The notes beneath the pieces are model-generated. The model did not search any database and had not been told where the DNA came from. It worked only from the letters and a program-made list of their open reading frames with translations. A stretch of 64,000 bases of DNA. It comes from DASRIA01 sp963768885 (GTDB taxonomy: Bacteria > Actinomycetota > Thermoleophilia > Solirubrobacterales > JBBDJG01). Shown here in pieces: positions 8,666 through 16,846 of the stretch. Position 1 is the stretch's first letter. Each line of letters opens with the position of its first letter. Both the position numbers and the translations under genes were made by a program. Location: positions 372,001-436,000 of the forward strand of contig CAVYJN010000006.1 of NCBI GenBank assembly GCA_963768885.1, in the 5' to 3' direction.

Positions 8666-9928
8666 CTAGTCGGCGAGCGCGCCGGCCATGCCCTTGAGGC
8701 CGACGTCCATGAGCTGCCATGCGGTCCCTGCGTGGAAGGGCTCGCCCGCGTTGAAGCGCATCGGCAGGTAGAAGCCGAGCACCTTCTTCCCCATCCGCCA
8801 GAGCGGCGAGACGCCCACCTTGTACTCGCCGTCGGCGTCCGGGCGCACCTCGACCGGCCGCGACGGATCGCCGGTGACCCGCAGCGGGACCTGCGCGAAT
8901 GTCGCCTTGTCGAGCATCTCCATCACGCACATGCTGACCGGGTCGAAGGGCTTCGTGAAGTCGCCGATCCCGATCTGTGAGGCGATGTGATCGGCGCTCG
9001 CGTCGGCCTGGAGCATCGCCAGGAACGCCTGCTTGACGGGGAAGTCCCCGGCGTCGCCGGGGGCGTAGATGTCGGGGTGTCCCCTCACCTGCCGCGTGTC
9101 GGGCTCCGTCTCCAGGAAGCCGCGGTCGTCCGAGGGCAGCCCGTCGTAGCGGCAGGCCGCGACGTAGGGCGGGAACGAGATCAGCTGGTCGAACGGGCGC
9201 GTCACGTCGCCCGCGAAGCGGGCCTCGCCGTCCGTCACCTCCGTGACGACCTCGCCGGTGTGGCCCTCGATGCCGCGCTCGGCGAACTCGCCCACGACGA
9301 CCTCGTGCAGGCGCGGCCCGAATGCCTGGATGAACGACTGCTCGAAGGTCGAGTAGGTGATCTTGACCCGCTCGCGCACGCCCTCGCGGCGCAGCCACGT
9401 CTCGAGCATGAAGACGATCTCGTAGAGCGGGCCCGCGCACTTGTTGTTCGGGGGCACGACGAACAGCACCTCCTGATCGGTCCCGGCGGCCGCACGCGCG
9501 CGCAGCGACTGAAGCCGGCGTCCGAGGTCCGTCATGGCCGCGGGCGTCCAGATCGTCGCGGCGAACTCCGCGAGACCGGGCACCTCCTTGGGGCGCATGT
9601 CGGCGCCGGTGCCGATCACGAGGAAGTCGTAGGGGAGGGCGGAGCCGTCCTCGAGGCCGACCATCCGGCGGTCCGGGTCGACCTCGCGCACGCTTCCCTG
9701 CACGAGGTCGATGTGCTGCTTGTAGGTCGGCCGGCGCAGCGGCACGAGAAACGAGTCGGGGTCTGCCCCGAACGGCACGTAGATGGTGTTCGGCTTGAAC
9801 AGGAAGGCGTCCCGGTCGGAGACGAGCGTGATGTCGACCTTGCGTCCGGCGCGCATGCGCAGCAGGAAGGAGGTCTCGAGGCCGGCAAAGCCGCCTCCGA
9901 GCACGAGGACACGGGGCACTGAGCTCAT
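8666..9928 (-). CDS. SQR-like FAD/NAD(P) oxidoreductase
   Basis: 420 residues from ATG 9928. N-terminal FAD-binding Rossmann motif (VLVLGGGFAGLETSFLL), a second nucleotide-binding region (DFLVIGTGADMRPKEVPG) and a C-terminal FAD site (DIYAPGDAGDFPVKQAFLAMLQA). This is the sulfide:quinone reductase / flavocytochrome c sulfide dehydrogenase fold. CAGPLYEIVFMLE and FDPVSMCVMEM carry the cysteines that could be redox-active. It would act at the membrane, passing electrons to quinone. It is divergent from an ArsR gene with a palindromic operator between, followed by DUF2892: the context of sulfide-responsive modules. Substrate not provable from sequence. Confidence 0.78.
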   Translation of the reverse strand: MSSVPRVLVLGGGFAGLETSFLLRMRAGRKVDITLVSDRDAFLFKPNTIYVPFGADPDSFLVPLRRPTYKQHIDLVQGSVREVDPDRRMVGLEDGSALPYDFLVIGTGADMRPKEVPGLAEFAATIWTPAAMTDLGRRLQSLRARAAAGTDQEVLFVVPPNNKCAGPLYEIVFMLETWLRREGVRERVKITYSTFEQSFIQAFGPRLHEVVVGEFAERGIEGHTGEVVTEVTDGEARFAGDVTRPFDQLISFPPYVAACRYDGLPSDDRGFLETEPDTRQVRGHPDIYAPGDAGDFPVKQAFLAMLQADASADHIASQIGIGDFTKPFDPVSMCVMEMLDKATFAQVPLRVTGDPSRPVEVRPDADGEYKVGVSPLWRMGKKVLGFYLPMRFNAGEPFHAGTAWQLMDVGLKGMAGALAD

Positions 9929-10009
9929 GGGCGCAGTCTGCACGCCCGCGCGTCGCCGGCAATCGGGGTCGACCACGGCTCCTGTTGCGGTCTTCCCGCA
10001 ATACATCTA

Positions 10010-10027
10010 CACAACCAGATAGTTGTG
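10010..10027. promoter_or_regulatory. Perfect palindromic operator, probably for the adjacent ArsR protein
   Basis: CACAAC (10010-10015), six-base spacer, GTTGTG (10022-10027): a perfect 6-6-6 inverted repeat. It sits 15 nt upstream of the ArsR start and within the 113-nt divergent promoter region shared with the SQR-like gene. An ArsR-family dimer would be expected to bind here and repress both directions. Confidence 0.65.
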
Positions 10028-10041
10028 CTATTGTGCTGTCC

Positions 10042-10389
10042 ATGAACGGTGAGTCGATCCCACGCCCCCTTCCCGACGACCTCGTCGAGCTGATCGCGCG
10101 GCGCTTCCGCGTGCTGGGGGAGCCGATGCGCATCAAGCTGCTCGACCGGCTGCGCGACGGGGCCGCGAGCGTCGCGGAGCTGCAGGAGGCGACCGGCGCC
10201 TCGCAGCAGAACATCTCCAAGCATCTCGGCGTGCTGCTCCAGGCAGGCCTCGTCGTACGCCGCAAGGAGGGCAACTTCAGCCGCTACGAGATCGCCGACG
10301 ACTCGGTGTTCGAGTTGTGCGAGCAGGTGTGCGGAGGCTTGCGGCGCCAGCTCGAGGAGATCGAGGCGCTGCTCGGGGGTGGGGCGTGA
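10042..10389 (+). CDS. ArsR-family transcriptional regulator
   Basis: 115 residues with a winged helix-turn-helix: RFRVLGEPMRIKLLDRL, VAELQEATGASQQNISKHLGVLLQAGLVVRRKEGNFSRYEI. The C-terminal helix carries a CxxxC pair (ELCEQVCGG), possible metal or persulfide sensing residues. ArsR repressors leave DNA on binding metal or on cysteine oxidation or persulfidation. The operator lies just upstream, so autoregulation is likely. Its GTG/TGA overlap with the DUF2892 gene indicates one operon. BigR/SqrR-like sulfide sensing is suggested by neighbours; the cysteine positions differ from what I know of SqrR, so this is inference. Confidence 0.85.
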   Translation: MNGESIPRPLPDDLVELIARRFRVLGEPMRIKLLDRLRDGAASVAELQEATGASQQNISKHLGVLLQAGLVVRRKEGNFSRYEIADDSVFELCEQVCGGLRRQLEEIEALLGGGA

Positions 10390-10646
10390 TCCCCGGCCGC
10401 GCCTGCGCGCGTGACGCGTCCTGGCCGCTCGAGCGCGTGCTGTTCGCGCTCGCCGGCACGATGACCCTTCTGAGCGTGGCGCTCGCCGTGCTGGTGTCGC
10501 CGTGGTTCCTGCTCCTGACCGCCTTCGTCGGCGTCAACCAGTGGCTCTACGTGGTGGTCGGCGCCTGCCCGGCCTCGATCGTGATCAAGCGGACGCTCGG
10601 CCTGCGCTCGGCGATCTACGACCGCAGCGCTCGCCCGAGCTCATGA
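10386..10646 (+). CDS. DUF2892 inner-membrane protein
   Basis: 86 residues, GTG start overlapping the ArsR stop. Two hydrophobic segments (VLFALAGTMTLLSVALAVLVSP and WFLLLTAFVGVNQWLYVVVG) followed by GACPASIVIKRTLG match the DUF2892/YgaP membrane family, often linked to rhodanese and sulfur handling. The cysteine in GACPAS is conserved in such proteins. Overlaps the MMPL start by 4 nt, so the three genes should be cotranscribed. Confidence 0.75.
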   Translation: MIPGRACARDASWPLERVLFALAGTMTLLSVALAVLVSPWFLLLTAFVGVNQWLYVVVGACPASIVIKRTLGLRSAIYDRSARPSS

Positions 10647-12754
10647 CCGCGGTCGGTCCGATCGGGCGCCTCGGGCGCTGGACGGCCACGCACTTCCGGG
10701 CGGTCGTCGCCGCCTGGGTCGTGATCGCGGTCGCGGCGGGCGTGTTCGCGCCCCGCGTCGAGCACGCCCTCTCGGGCGCCGGGTGGGAGGCGACCGGCTC
10801 GCAGTCGCTCGCCGCCCGCCAGCTCGCCGACAGCGGCTTCTCCGGCCTTTCGAGCAGCGCTCTGATGGTGGTGGTCCACGCGCCCGACGCGCGGTTCGGC
10901 GACCCGCGCTTCGACACCGTGGTGCGGCGCGTCGAGGGAACGCTGCGCGGAAGCGATGCGGTCAGCGTCGTCGTGCCCCCGCGCCCCGGCGCCTCGGTGT
11001 CCGCGGACGGCCACACCGCGGTGGTGCAGGCCGGCGCGGCGCGGGACTCGAACGGCATGGTGCGCGCCGCCGACGACCTGAAGAAAGATCTTGCGAGGGA
11101 CGCCGGGGCCGACGGCGTCGAGGTGAACCTGACGGGCGCCTCCGGCATGTGGTCGGACTTCAACGAGGCGAACAAGACGGCGATGCTGAAGTCGGAGGTG
11201 ATCTCGTGGCCGGTGACGCTCGCGATCCTCGTGCTGGCGTTCGGCTCGCTGGTGGCCGCCGGCCTGCCGCTGATGCTCACGATCCTGGGGCTCGTCGCCG
11301 CCGCGGGCTCGCTCTACCTCGGCACCCAGCTGCTCGACATCTCGATCTGGGCGATGAACTTCGCGCTGATGTTCGCGCTCGCGCTGGGCATCGACTACGC
11401 GCTGTTCGTCCTGATGAGGTTCCGCAACGCCTTCTTCGGGCAGGGCCTGTCCGCGGTGGAGGCGACGGCCGTCACGATGGACACGGCCGGCAAGGCCGTG
11501 CTGTTCTCGGGCCTGACCGTGCTGATCTCGCTCTCGGCGGTGATGCTGGTGCCGAGTCCCGCGTTCCGCTCGATGAGCCTCGGGATCATGCTGTCGGTGC
11601 TCTTCGTGCTGGCGGCGACGCTGACCCTGCTGCCGGCCGTGCTGGCGAGGCTGGGCCCGCGGGTCGACAAGCTCGCCCTCTCCTGGGTGCACTCCGGCGA
11701 GCATCGCTCGGCGCGCTTCGCGCGCTGGGGCGAGCGCCTGTGGCGCCGCCCGCTCGCCTGGGGGGCCGCCGCGCTCACGGCGCTGGTGGTCCTCGCGCTG
11801 CCGGTGTTCGGCCTGGACACGGGCATGCCGTCGATCAAGGTCGTGCCCACGGGTGACCAGTCGCGCCAGGGCTACGACCAGGTCCAGGCCGCCTTCGGCG
11901 CGGGCGCGCCGGGTGCGCTGCAGGTCGTCGGGCCGCAGGGCGAGGCGCAACGTGCGGTCGCGACGCTCGAGCGCGACTCGGGCATCGCCCGCGTGGTGGC
12001 GCCGCAGCGTGGCCGCGACGGGCTGGCGCTGGTCCAGGCGATTCCCGCGCAGGACCCCTCGAGCAAGGAGGTGGGCCGCACCGTGGACCGCCTGCGTGAC
12101 AGCCTTCCCGGCGAGTTCCTCGTGGGCGGCGCCGTGGCCGAGAACCACGACCTCGAGCAGGCGCTCGCGGACAAGACCGCGCTCGTGATCGGGATCGTGA
12201 TGGCGCTCGGGTTCCTGCTGCTGCTGGTCGCTCTGCAGGCGCCCCTGATCGCCGCGGTCGGCGTGCTCACGAACCTGCTTGCGACCGGCGCGGCCTTCGG
12301 GGTTGCGAAGCTGGTCTTCCAGGACGGCAACCTCTCGGGGCTGCTCGGCTTCGAGTCGCAGGGCTTCCTGGACGCCTGGGGGCCGGTGTTCTTCTTCGCG
12401 ATGATCTTCGCGATCTCGATGGACTACACGGTCTTCCTGCTGAGCTCCGCCCGGGAGCACTGGGACCGCTCGCACGACCCGAGGGAGGCGATGGTCGAGG
12501 GCCTTGCGCACTCGGGACGCGTGATCTTCGCCGCGGCGGCCGTGATGGTCGCGGTCTTCTTCACGTTCGCGCTGTCGGGGCCGCTGCCGCCGAAGGAGAT
12601 GGGCGTGATCCTCGGCGTCGCCGTGCTGCTCGACGCCGCGCTCGTGCGGCTCATCCTGGTGCCCGTGGCGCTGCGCCTGCTGGGCGCGCACGCCTGGTGG
12701 CTGCCGCGGTGGATCGACCGCGTGCTGCCCGACGTGCGCTTCGGCCACGCCTAG
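10643..12754 (+). CDS. MMPL-family RND membrane transporter
   Basis: 703 residues with the two-lobe MMPL layout: an N-terminal transmembrane helix (residues 20-40), a periplasmic domain, a helix cluster (about 185-350) containing the signature ALGIDYALFVLMRFRN, a second periplasmic domain, then helices 515-690 with IFAISMDYTVFLLSSARE. MMPL proteins are proton-driven exporters of lipids or small molecules. ATG 10643 overlaps the preceding stop, making it the last gene of the ArsR operon. The cargo is unknown; the operon suggests a sulfur or toxic-electrophile compound, which is inference. Confidence 0.88.
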   Translation: MTAVGPIGRLGRWTATHFRAVVAAWVVIAVAAGVFAPRVEHALSGAGWEATGSQSLAARQLADSGFSGLSSSALMVVVHAPDARFGDPRFDTVVRRVEGTLRGSDAVSVVVPPRPGASVSADGHTAVVQAGAARDSNGMVRAADDLKKDLARDAGADGVEVNLTGASGMWSDFNEANKTAMLKSEVISWPVTLAILVLAFGSLVAAGLPLMLTILGLVAAAGSLYLGTQLLDISIWAMNFALMFALALGIDYALFVLMRFRNAFFGQGLSAVEATAVTMDTAGKAVLFSGLTVLISLSAVMLVPSPAFRSMSLGIMLSVLFVLAATLTLLPAVLARLGPRVDKLALSWVHSGEHRSARFARWGERLWRRPLAWGAAALTALVVLALPVFGLDTGMPSIKVVPTGDQSRQGYDQVQAAFGAGAPGALQVVGPQGEAQRAVATLERDSGIARVVAPQRGRDGLALVQAIPAQDPSSKEVGRTVDRLRDSLPGEFLVGGAVAENHDLEQALADKTALVIGIVMALGFLLLLVALQAPLIAAVGVLTNLLATGAAFGVAKLVFQDGNLSGLLGFESQGFLDAWGPVFFFAMIFAISMDYTVFLLSSAREHWDRSHDPREAMVEGLAHSGRVIFAAAAVMVAVFFTFALSGPLPPKEMGVILGVAVLLDAALVRLILVPVALRLLGAHAWWLPRWIDRVLPDVRFGHA

Positions 12755-12788
12755 CCGTAACAGCCACCCCGTTCTGAACAATGCGGGC

Positions 12789-13527
12789 ATGCCCGACCCG
12801 AGACCGGTGGGTGATGGCCTGCTCGGCGTCGCGGCCGAGCATGCGACCGTGCGCGTGCCGGTCGCCCGGCCGTCGCAGTCGGTGGGGGACGTGCGCTCCG
12901 CGCTCGTCGGCCAGGTCCTCGACTCGGCCGACGACGTCGCGGTGCTGGACGACCACGCGCTCGTGGGGGTCGTGCCGATCGAGCGCCTGCTGGCGGCGCG
13001 CGGGGATGCGCGCATCGCCGAGGTCATGGACCCCGACCCGCCGGTCGTCGAGCCGGGCGTCGACCAGGAGGTCGTGGCCTGGAGCATGGTCCGCCGCAGC
13101 GAGTCGAGCATCGCGGTCGTAGACGCGGACGGGCGCTTCGCCGGCCTGATCCCGCCCCACCGGATGCTCGCCGTGCTGCTCGCCGAGCACGACGAGGACC
13201 TCGCGCGCCTGGGCGGCTTCATGGCCGGCAGCGAGCGCGCGCGCAGCGCGGCCGAGGAGGATGTCAGGCAGCGCCTCTGGCACCGGCTGCCGTGGCTGCT
13301 GATCGGGCTGCTGGCGCGACGCGGTCGGCACCCAGACCGAGGCGGTCGTGATCCGCGGGCTGTCCGTGGGCGTGACGCTGCGCCCGATCGTCGCGATGGC
13401 GCTGCCCTGGGCCTTCCAGCGGGCGGGCAGCGACCCCGCGTTCGGGTCGGGCCCGCTCGCGACCGTGATCCAGGACCTGCTGTCGATCGCGGTCTACCTT
13501 GCGATCGCGACCCTGATCGCGACCTAG
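12789..13527 (+). pseudogene. mgtE: MgtE-like Mg2+ transporter relic with internal deletions
   Basis: The first 170 residues are an intact CBS-pair region (ADDVAVLDDHALVGVVPIERLL, SSIAVVDADGRFAGLIPPHRML) and the first MgtE helix begins HRLPWLLIGLL. The frame is then lost near 13310; another frame resumes with DAVGTQTEAVVIRGLSVG, a hallmark MgtE segment, and reaches PLATVIQDLLSIAVYLAIATLI and TAG 13527. Compared with MgtE, about 35 residues are missing at the frame change and about 50-60 between TLRPIVA and MALPWAFQ. Most of the five-helix pore is gone, so it cannot work as a channel. The second junction is in frame and may reflect deletion between short GTCGCG repeats. Confidence 0.72.
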
Positions 13528-13548
13528 AATGCGGTCGAGGTCCTGACG

Positions 13549-14151
13549 ATGGAGAACGGTCACCGCAGCGTCACGATTCCGACCGACGCGCCGGTCTGGA
13601 AGCACTTCTTCACGGTCGCGCCGCTCGTGATCGTGGGGAGCCGCGAGCCCGACGGCGGCCACGACCTCGCCCCCAAGCACATGGCGATGCCGCTCGGGTG
13701 GCAGAACTACTACTGCTTCGTGTGCAGCCCGCGCCACGCGACCCAGCGCAACATCCAGGCGCGCCCGGAGTTCACCGTCAGCTTCCCGCGCGCGAGCCAG
13801 ATCGTGGAGACCAGCATGGCGGCGGCCCCGCGCGCGGACGACAGCTCGAAGCCGAGCCTCGCTGCGGTCGAGACGTTCCCCGCCTCGACGGTCGACGGCG
13901 TGCTCGTGAAGGACGCCTACCTGTGGCTCGAGTGCCGGCTCGAGCGCATCGTGGACGGGTTCGGCGAGAACAGCCTGATCGTGGGCGAGGTCGTGGCCGC
14001 CCGGGTCGACGAGCGCGCGCTGCGGGCATCGGACAGCGACGACGGCGACGTGATCCACGGATCGCCGCTGCTCGCCTACCTCAGCCCGGGGCGGTTCGCC
14101 GCGGTCGGCGACAGCTACTCGTTCCCGTTCCCGGTCGACATCCGGATCTAG
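13549..14151 (+). CDS. Flavin reductase-like FMN-binding split-barrel protein
   Basis: 200 residues. The N-terminal half (APLVIVGSREPDGGHDLAPKHMAMPLGWQNYYCFVCSPRHATQRNI, shown here in part of the fold) has the flavin-reductase/flavoredoxin pattern in which a barrel binds FMN near the HATQRNI turn; the C-terminal half (GVLVKDAYLWLECRLERIVDG, LLAYLSPGRFAAVG) completes the barrel. Such proteins reduce flavins with NAD(P)H or use FMN directly. Substrate unknown. It begins 21 nt after the mgtE relic and is followed 13 nt later by the M20 peptidase gene. Confidence 0.72.
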   Translation: MENGHRSVTIPTDAPVWKHFFTVAPLVIVGSREPDGGHDLAPKHMAMPLGWQNYYCFVCSPRHATQRNIQARPEFTVSFPRASQIVETSMAAAPRADDSSKPSLAAVETFPASTVDGVLVKDAYLWLECRLERIVDGFGENSLIVGEVVAARVDERALRASDSDDGDVIHGSPLLAYLSPGRFAAVGDSYSFPFPVDIRI

Positions 14152-14164
14152 TGGCCGGGCTCTA

Positions 14165-15325
14165 GTGGCTCGATCGAGCGCGACGGCGATCCTCGCGGGC
14201 CTGCGCGAGCGCGAGCAGGCGATGGCCGACCTGCTCGCGCGACTCGCGCTCGCGGAGTCGCCGTCGCTCGAGCCCGCGGCCCAGCGGCAGGCGGCGGAGA
14301 TCCTCTCGGAGGAGCTCGCCGGCCTCGGCTTCGGCGTCGAGCGGCTGGCCGGCGGGAGCTCGGGCGACCACCTGCTGGCCGAGCGCGGCGGCGCGGACGC
14401 AGGCCCGCGCCAGCTCCTGCTCGGCCACCTCGACACGGTCTGGCCCGTCGGGACCGTGGACCGGATGCCGGTCAGGGTCGAGGGCGGGCGCATCAGCGGG
14501 CCCGGGGTCTACGACATGAAAGGGGGCCTGGTGCAGATGCTGTTCGCGCTGCGCGTGCTGCGCGACCTCGGGCTCGAGCCCGAGGCGCGGCCGGTCGTGT
14601 TCGTGAACAGCGACGAGGAGATCGGCAGCCCCAGCTCCGCCGAGCAGATCGGGCGGCTCGCGCGCTCCGCGGTGCGCGCGTTCGTGCTCGAGCCCTCGTT
14701 CGGGCCCTTCGGGAAGCTCAAGACCGCGCGCAAGGGCGTCGGGCGCTTCACCCTGCACATCCAGGGGCGCGCGAGCCACGCGGGCCTCGACCCCGAGCAG
14801 GGCGTGAGTGCGGTGCTCGAGGCCTCGCACCAGATCCAGCGCCTCTTCGAGTTGAACGACCGCGAGCGCGGCGTCACCGTCAACGTCGGCACGATCGACG
14901 GCGGCCTGCGCCCGAACGTCGTGGCCCCCGAGGTGACGGCGGAGGTCGACGCGCGGGTGCTCCACGACGAGGACGCGAGCAGGCTGGAGGCGGCGATCCT
15001 GGCGCTCGAGCCCGTGCAGGAGGGGATCACGATCGAGATCGAGGGCGGCTTCGGGCGACCGCCGCTCGAGCGGACCCCGCGCAACCGCGAGCTGTGGGAG
15101 GCGGCGCGGGAGGCCGCCGGCGCGCTCGGGATCCCCCTCGACGAGGCGACGGTCGGGGGCGCCTCCGACGGCAACCTCACGAGCCGGCACACGGCGACGC
15201 TCGACGGTCTCGGGCCCGTCGGCGAGGGCGCGCACGCCCCCGACGAGTACGTTTCGCTGTCGCAGATGCCGGAGCGCGCCGCTCTGCTCGCGCTGCTCGT
15301 CATGATGCCCGCCGGCGGGCGCTGA
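14165..15325 (+). CDS. M20-family metallopeptidase (carboxypeptidase G2/ArgE-like)
   Basis: 386 residues, GTG start. Zinc-site motifs in order: LLGHLDTVWPVGT, GVYDMKGG (bridging Asp), NSDEEIGS (catalytic Glu pair), EPSFG, and a C-terminal GEGAHAPDEYV. A central dimerisation domain carries GRASHAGLDPEQGVSA. Family members hydrolyse N-acyl-amino acids, glutamate conjugates or dipeptides in the cytosol. The DTVWPVGT wording is closest to glutamate carboxypeptidases in my experience. It sits with a P-loop protein and a lipoprotein; exact substrate not determinable. Confidence 0.85.
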   Translation: MARSSATAILAGLREREQAMADLLARLALAESPSLEPAAQRQAAEILSEELAGLGFGVERLAGGSSGDHLLAERGGADAGPRQLLLGHLDTVWPVGTVDRMPVRVEGGRISGPGVYDMKGGLVQMLFALRVLRDLGLEPEARPVVFVNSDEEIGSPSSAEQIGRLARSAVRAFVLEPSFGPFGKLKTARKGVGRFTLHIQGRASHAGLDPEQGVSAVLEASHQIQRLFELNDRERGVTVNVGTIDGGLRPNVVAPEVTAEVDARVLHDEDASRLEAAILALEPVQEGITIEIEGGFGRPPLERTPRNRELWEAAREAAGALGIPLDEATVGGASDGNLTSRHTATLDGLGPVGEGAHAPDEYVSLSQMPERAALLALLVMMPAGGR

Positions 15326-15350
15326 TCCCGTCCCGCTCCCACCCGACCCG

Positions 15351-16385
15351 TTGCCCGACCACTACCTCACGAGCATCACCCGGATCGCGGGCCTCGCCGA
15401 GCGCCCGGCGGACGAGCTGGTCGTGCCGCGCGGCAGCTGGCGGACCGGCGACCTCGTGTTCACCGACGTGCTCGAGAGCAGCCCGGTCCCGTTCGCGATC
15501 GAGACGCCCAGCGGCCGCGCGGTGGAGGTGCTGCCGGGCGACGTGGTGGTCGGCGCGCTGGGCCGGCGGGCGGCGACGCTCGAGGCGGTCGGCGACTGGC
15601 GCGCCGTGGAGGAGGACGGGGTGATGCAGACGCTGACCTCGGCGGGCCTGTTCGGGAGGTGCACCTCCGCGTCGCTGCCGCCGCCGCAGATGGCCGACGT
15701 GCGCTACCGGGCGCACGCCGCGCGCGAGGGGGCGACGCTGAACATGGCCGACTTCGCCCCGCGCGGACCGCACCGGTCGCTGGAGGCACCCGTCGTGCTG
15801 ATCGTGGGGACGTCGATGGACTCGGGCAAGACGGTCGCGGCGAAGGCGATCGTCCGCGTCCTGAAGCGGATGGGCCTGCGGGTCGTGGCGGCCAAGCTGA
15901 CCGGCGTCGCGCGCCTGCGCGACGTGCTGGCGGCGTCCGACGCCGGCGCCGACGAGGTGTTCGACTTCGTCGACGTCGGCCTGCCGTCGACTGTGGTCGC
16001 GCCCGAGCGCTACGAGGATGCGCTGGGGGGCCTGCTGGGGCTGATCGCCGGCGCGCGGCCCGACGTGGTCGTGGCCGAGGCGGGCGCCTCACCGCTCGAG
16101 CCCTACAACGGTGAGGTCGCGATGCGCATGCTGCGCGATCGCGTCGCCTGCACCGTGCTCTGCGCGTCGGACCCGTACGCGATCGTCGGCGTGATGGACG
16201 CCTTCGGGATCGAGCCGACCCTGCTCTCCGGCCGCGCGACCAGCACCGAGGCCGCGATCGACCTGATCCGCAAGCTCGTCGGGATCGAGGCCCTCAACCT
16301 GCTCGACCACCGCTCCCATCCGCGTCTCGCGCAGATCCTCGGCGAGCGGCTGGGCCTCGCCGCGACCCCCGGCGTCGGCCGTTGA
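15351..16385 (+). CDS. P-loop NTPase of the MobB/DUF1611 type
   Basis: 344 residues, TTG start. A mostly beta N-terminal domain (to about 140) precedes a P-loop NTPase domain with Walker A GTSMDSGKT near residues 153-161, then RMGLRVVAAKLTG, an acidic switch (GADEVFDFVDVGLPSTV), DVVVAEAGASPLEPYNGE and a C-terminal Rossmann-like segment (VLCASDPYAIVGVMDAFGI). This resembles DUF1611 or MobB-like NTPases. Some DUF1611 proteins act in D-amino-acid metabolism, which would fit the M20 peptidase just upstream, but that is inference. The downstream lipoprotein gene overlaps its stop. Confidence 0.6.
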   Translation: MPDHYLTSITRIAGLAERPADELVVPRGSWRTGDLVFTDVLESSPVPFAIETPSGRAVEVLPGDVVVGALGRRAATLEAVGDWRAVEEDGVMQTLTSAGLFGRCTSASLPPPQMADVRYRAHAAREGATLNMADFAPRGPHRSLEAPVVLIVGTSMDSGKTVAAKAIVRVLKRMGLRVVAAKLTGVARLRDVLAASDAGADEVFDFVDVGLPSTVVAPERYEDALGGLLGLIAGARPDVVVAEAGASPLEPYNGEVAMRMLRDRVACTVLCASDPYAIVGVMDAFGIEPTLLSGRATSTEAAIDLIRKLVGIEALNLLDHRSHPRLAQILGERLGLAATPGVGR

Positions 16386-16762
16386 GGGCGCTGGCCGCGT
16401 GCGCGTGCGCCGCGGTCCTGGCCGCGGGACCCGTCGCGTGCGGCGACGACTCCACCGACGACGGGCGCCCGCACGGGCCCGGCGCCGCCGCCGCGATCGC
16501 CGCCGCCGAGGCCGACGCGGCGGAGCGCGGGATCGAGCTGAAGGCCGGGACGCAGTTCCTGCGGAGCACGCGCGACCCGCGGTGGGCGCTGGTGAGCGGC
16601 GCCCGCGCGGGGCGCGGCATCTGGGCCGTCTGGCTGCGCGTCGAGGGCGACCGCTGGCGCCCCGCGCACGCGCTCTACGACGGGAAGGGCGACAGCACCC
16701 CCGCGGAGGTGCCGTGCGACATCAAGCCGCCCTTCTCCGAGCCGGAGTGCCCGCCGCAGTAG
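16382..16762 (+). CDS. Small secreted lipoprotein
   Basis: 126 residues with an N-terminal lipoprotein signal: hydrophobic stretch LAACACAAVLAAGPVA followed by a lipobox-like CGDD, so lipidation at the Cys near residue 20 is predicted. The mature part is polar, with DPRWALVSGARAGRGIWAVWLRVEG and a cysteine-containing tail (PCDIKPPFSEPECPPQ) that could form a disulfide. No family recognised. The TTG start overlaps the preceding stop, so it should be translated with the P-loop protein. Confidence 0.6.
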   Translation: MRALAACACAAVLAAGPVACGDDSTDDGRPHGPGAAAAIAAAEADAAERGIELKAGTQFLRSTRDPRWALVSGARAGRGIWAVWLRVEGDRWRPAHALYDGKGDSTPAEVPCDIKPPFSEPECPPQ

Positions 16763-16846
16763 CGCCGCGCGGCTGTCAGCCTGCGCTGGGAAATCGGGCG
16801 GAGCCGGCCGAACTTTCGCGCTCGAAGTGATGGCGAGCGTGTTCGC

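Noticed and set aside
10616..13222. An 868-codon minus-strand frame opposite the MMPL gene
   Set aside because: Composition (HRDRRR-type) is that of a shadow frame; the plus strand has clear MMPL motifs.
16816..16841. CGCTCG/CGAGCG inverted repeat between the lipoprotein and adhE ends as a terminator
   Set aside because: Arms are only 6 bp with a 9-nt loop and no T-tract follows on either strand; too weak to annotate.
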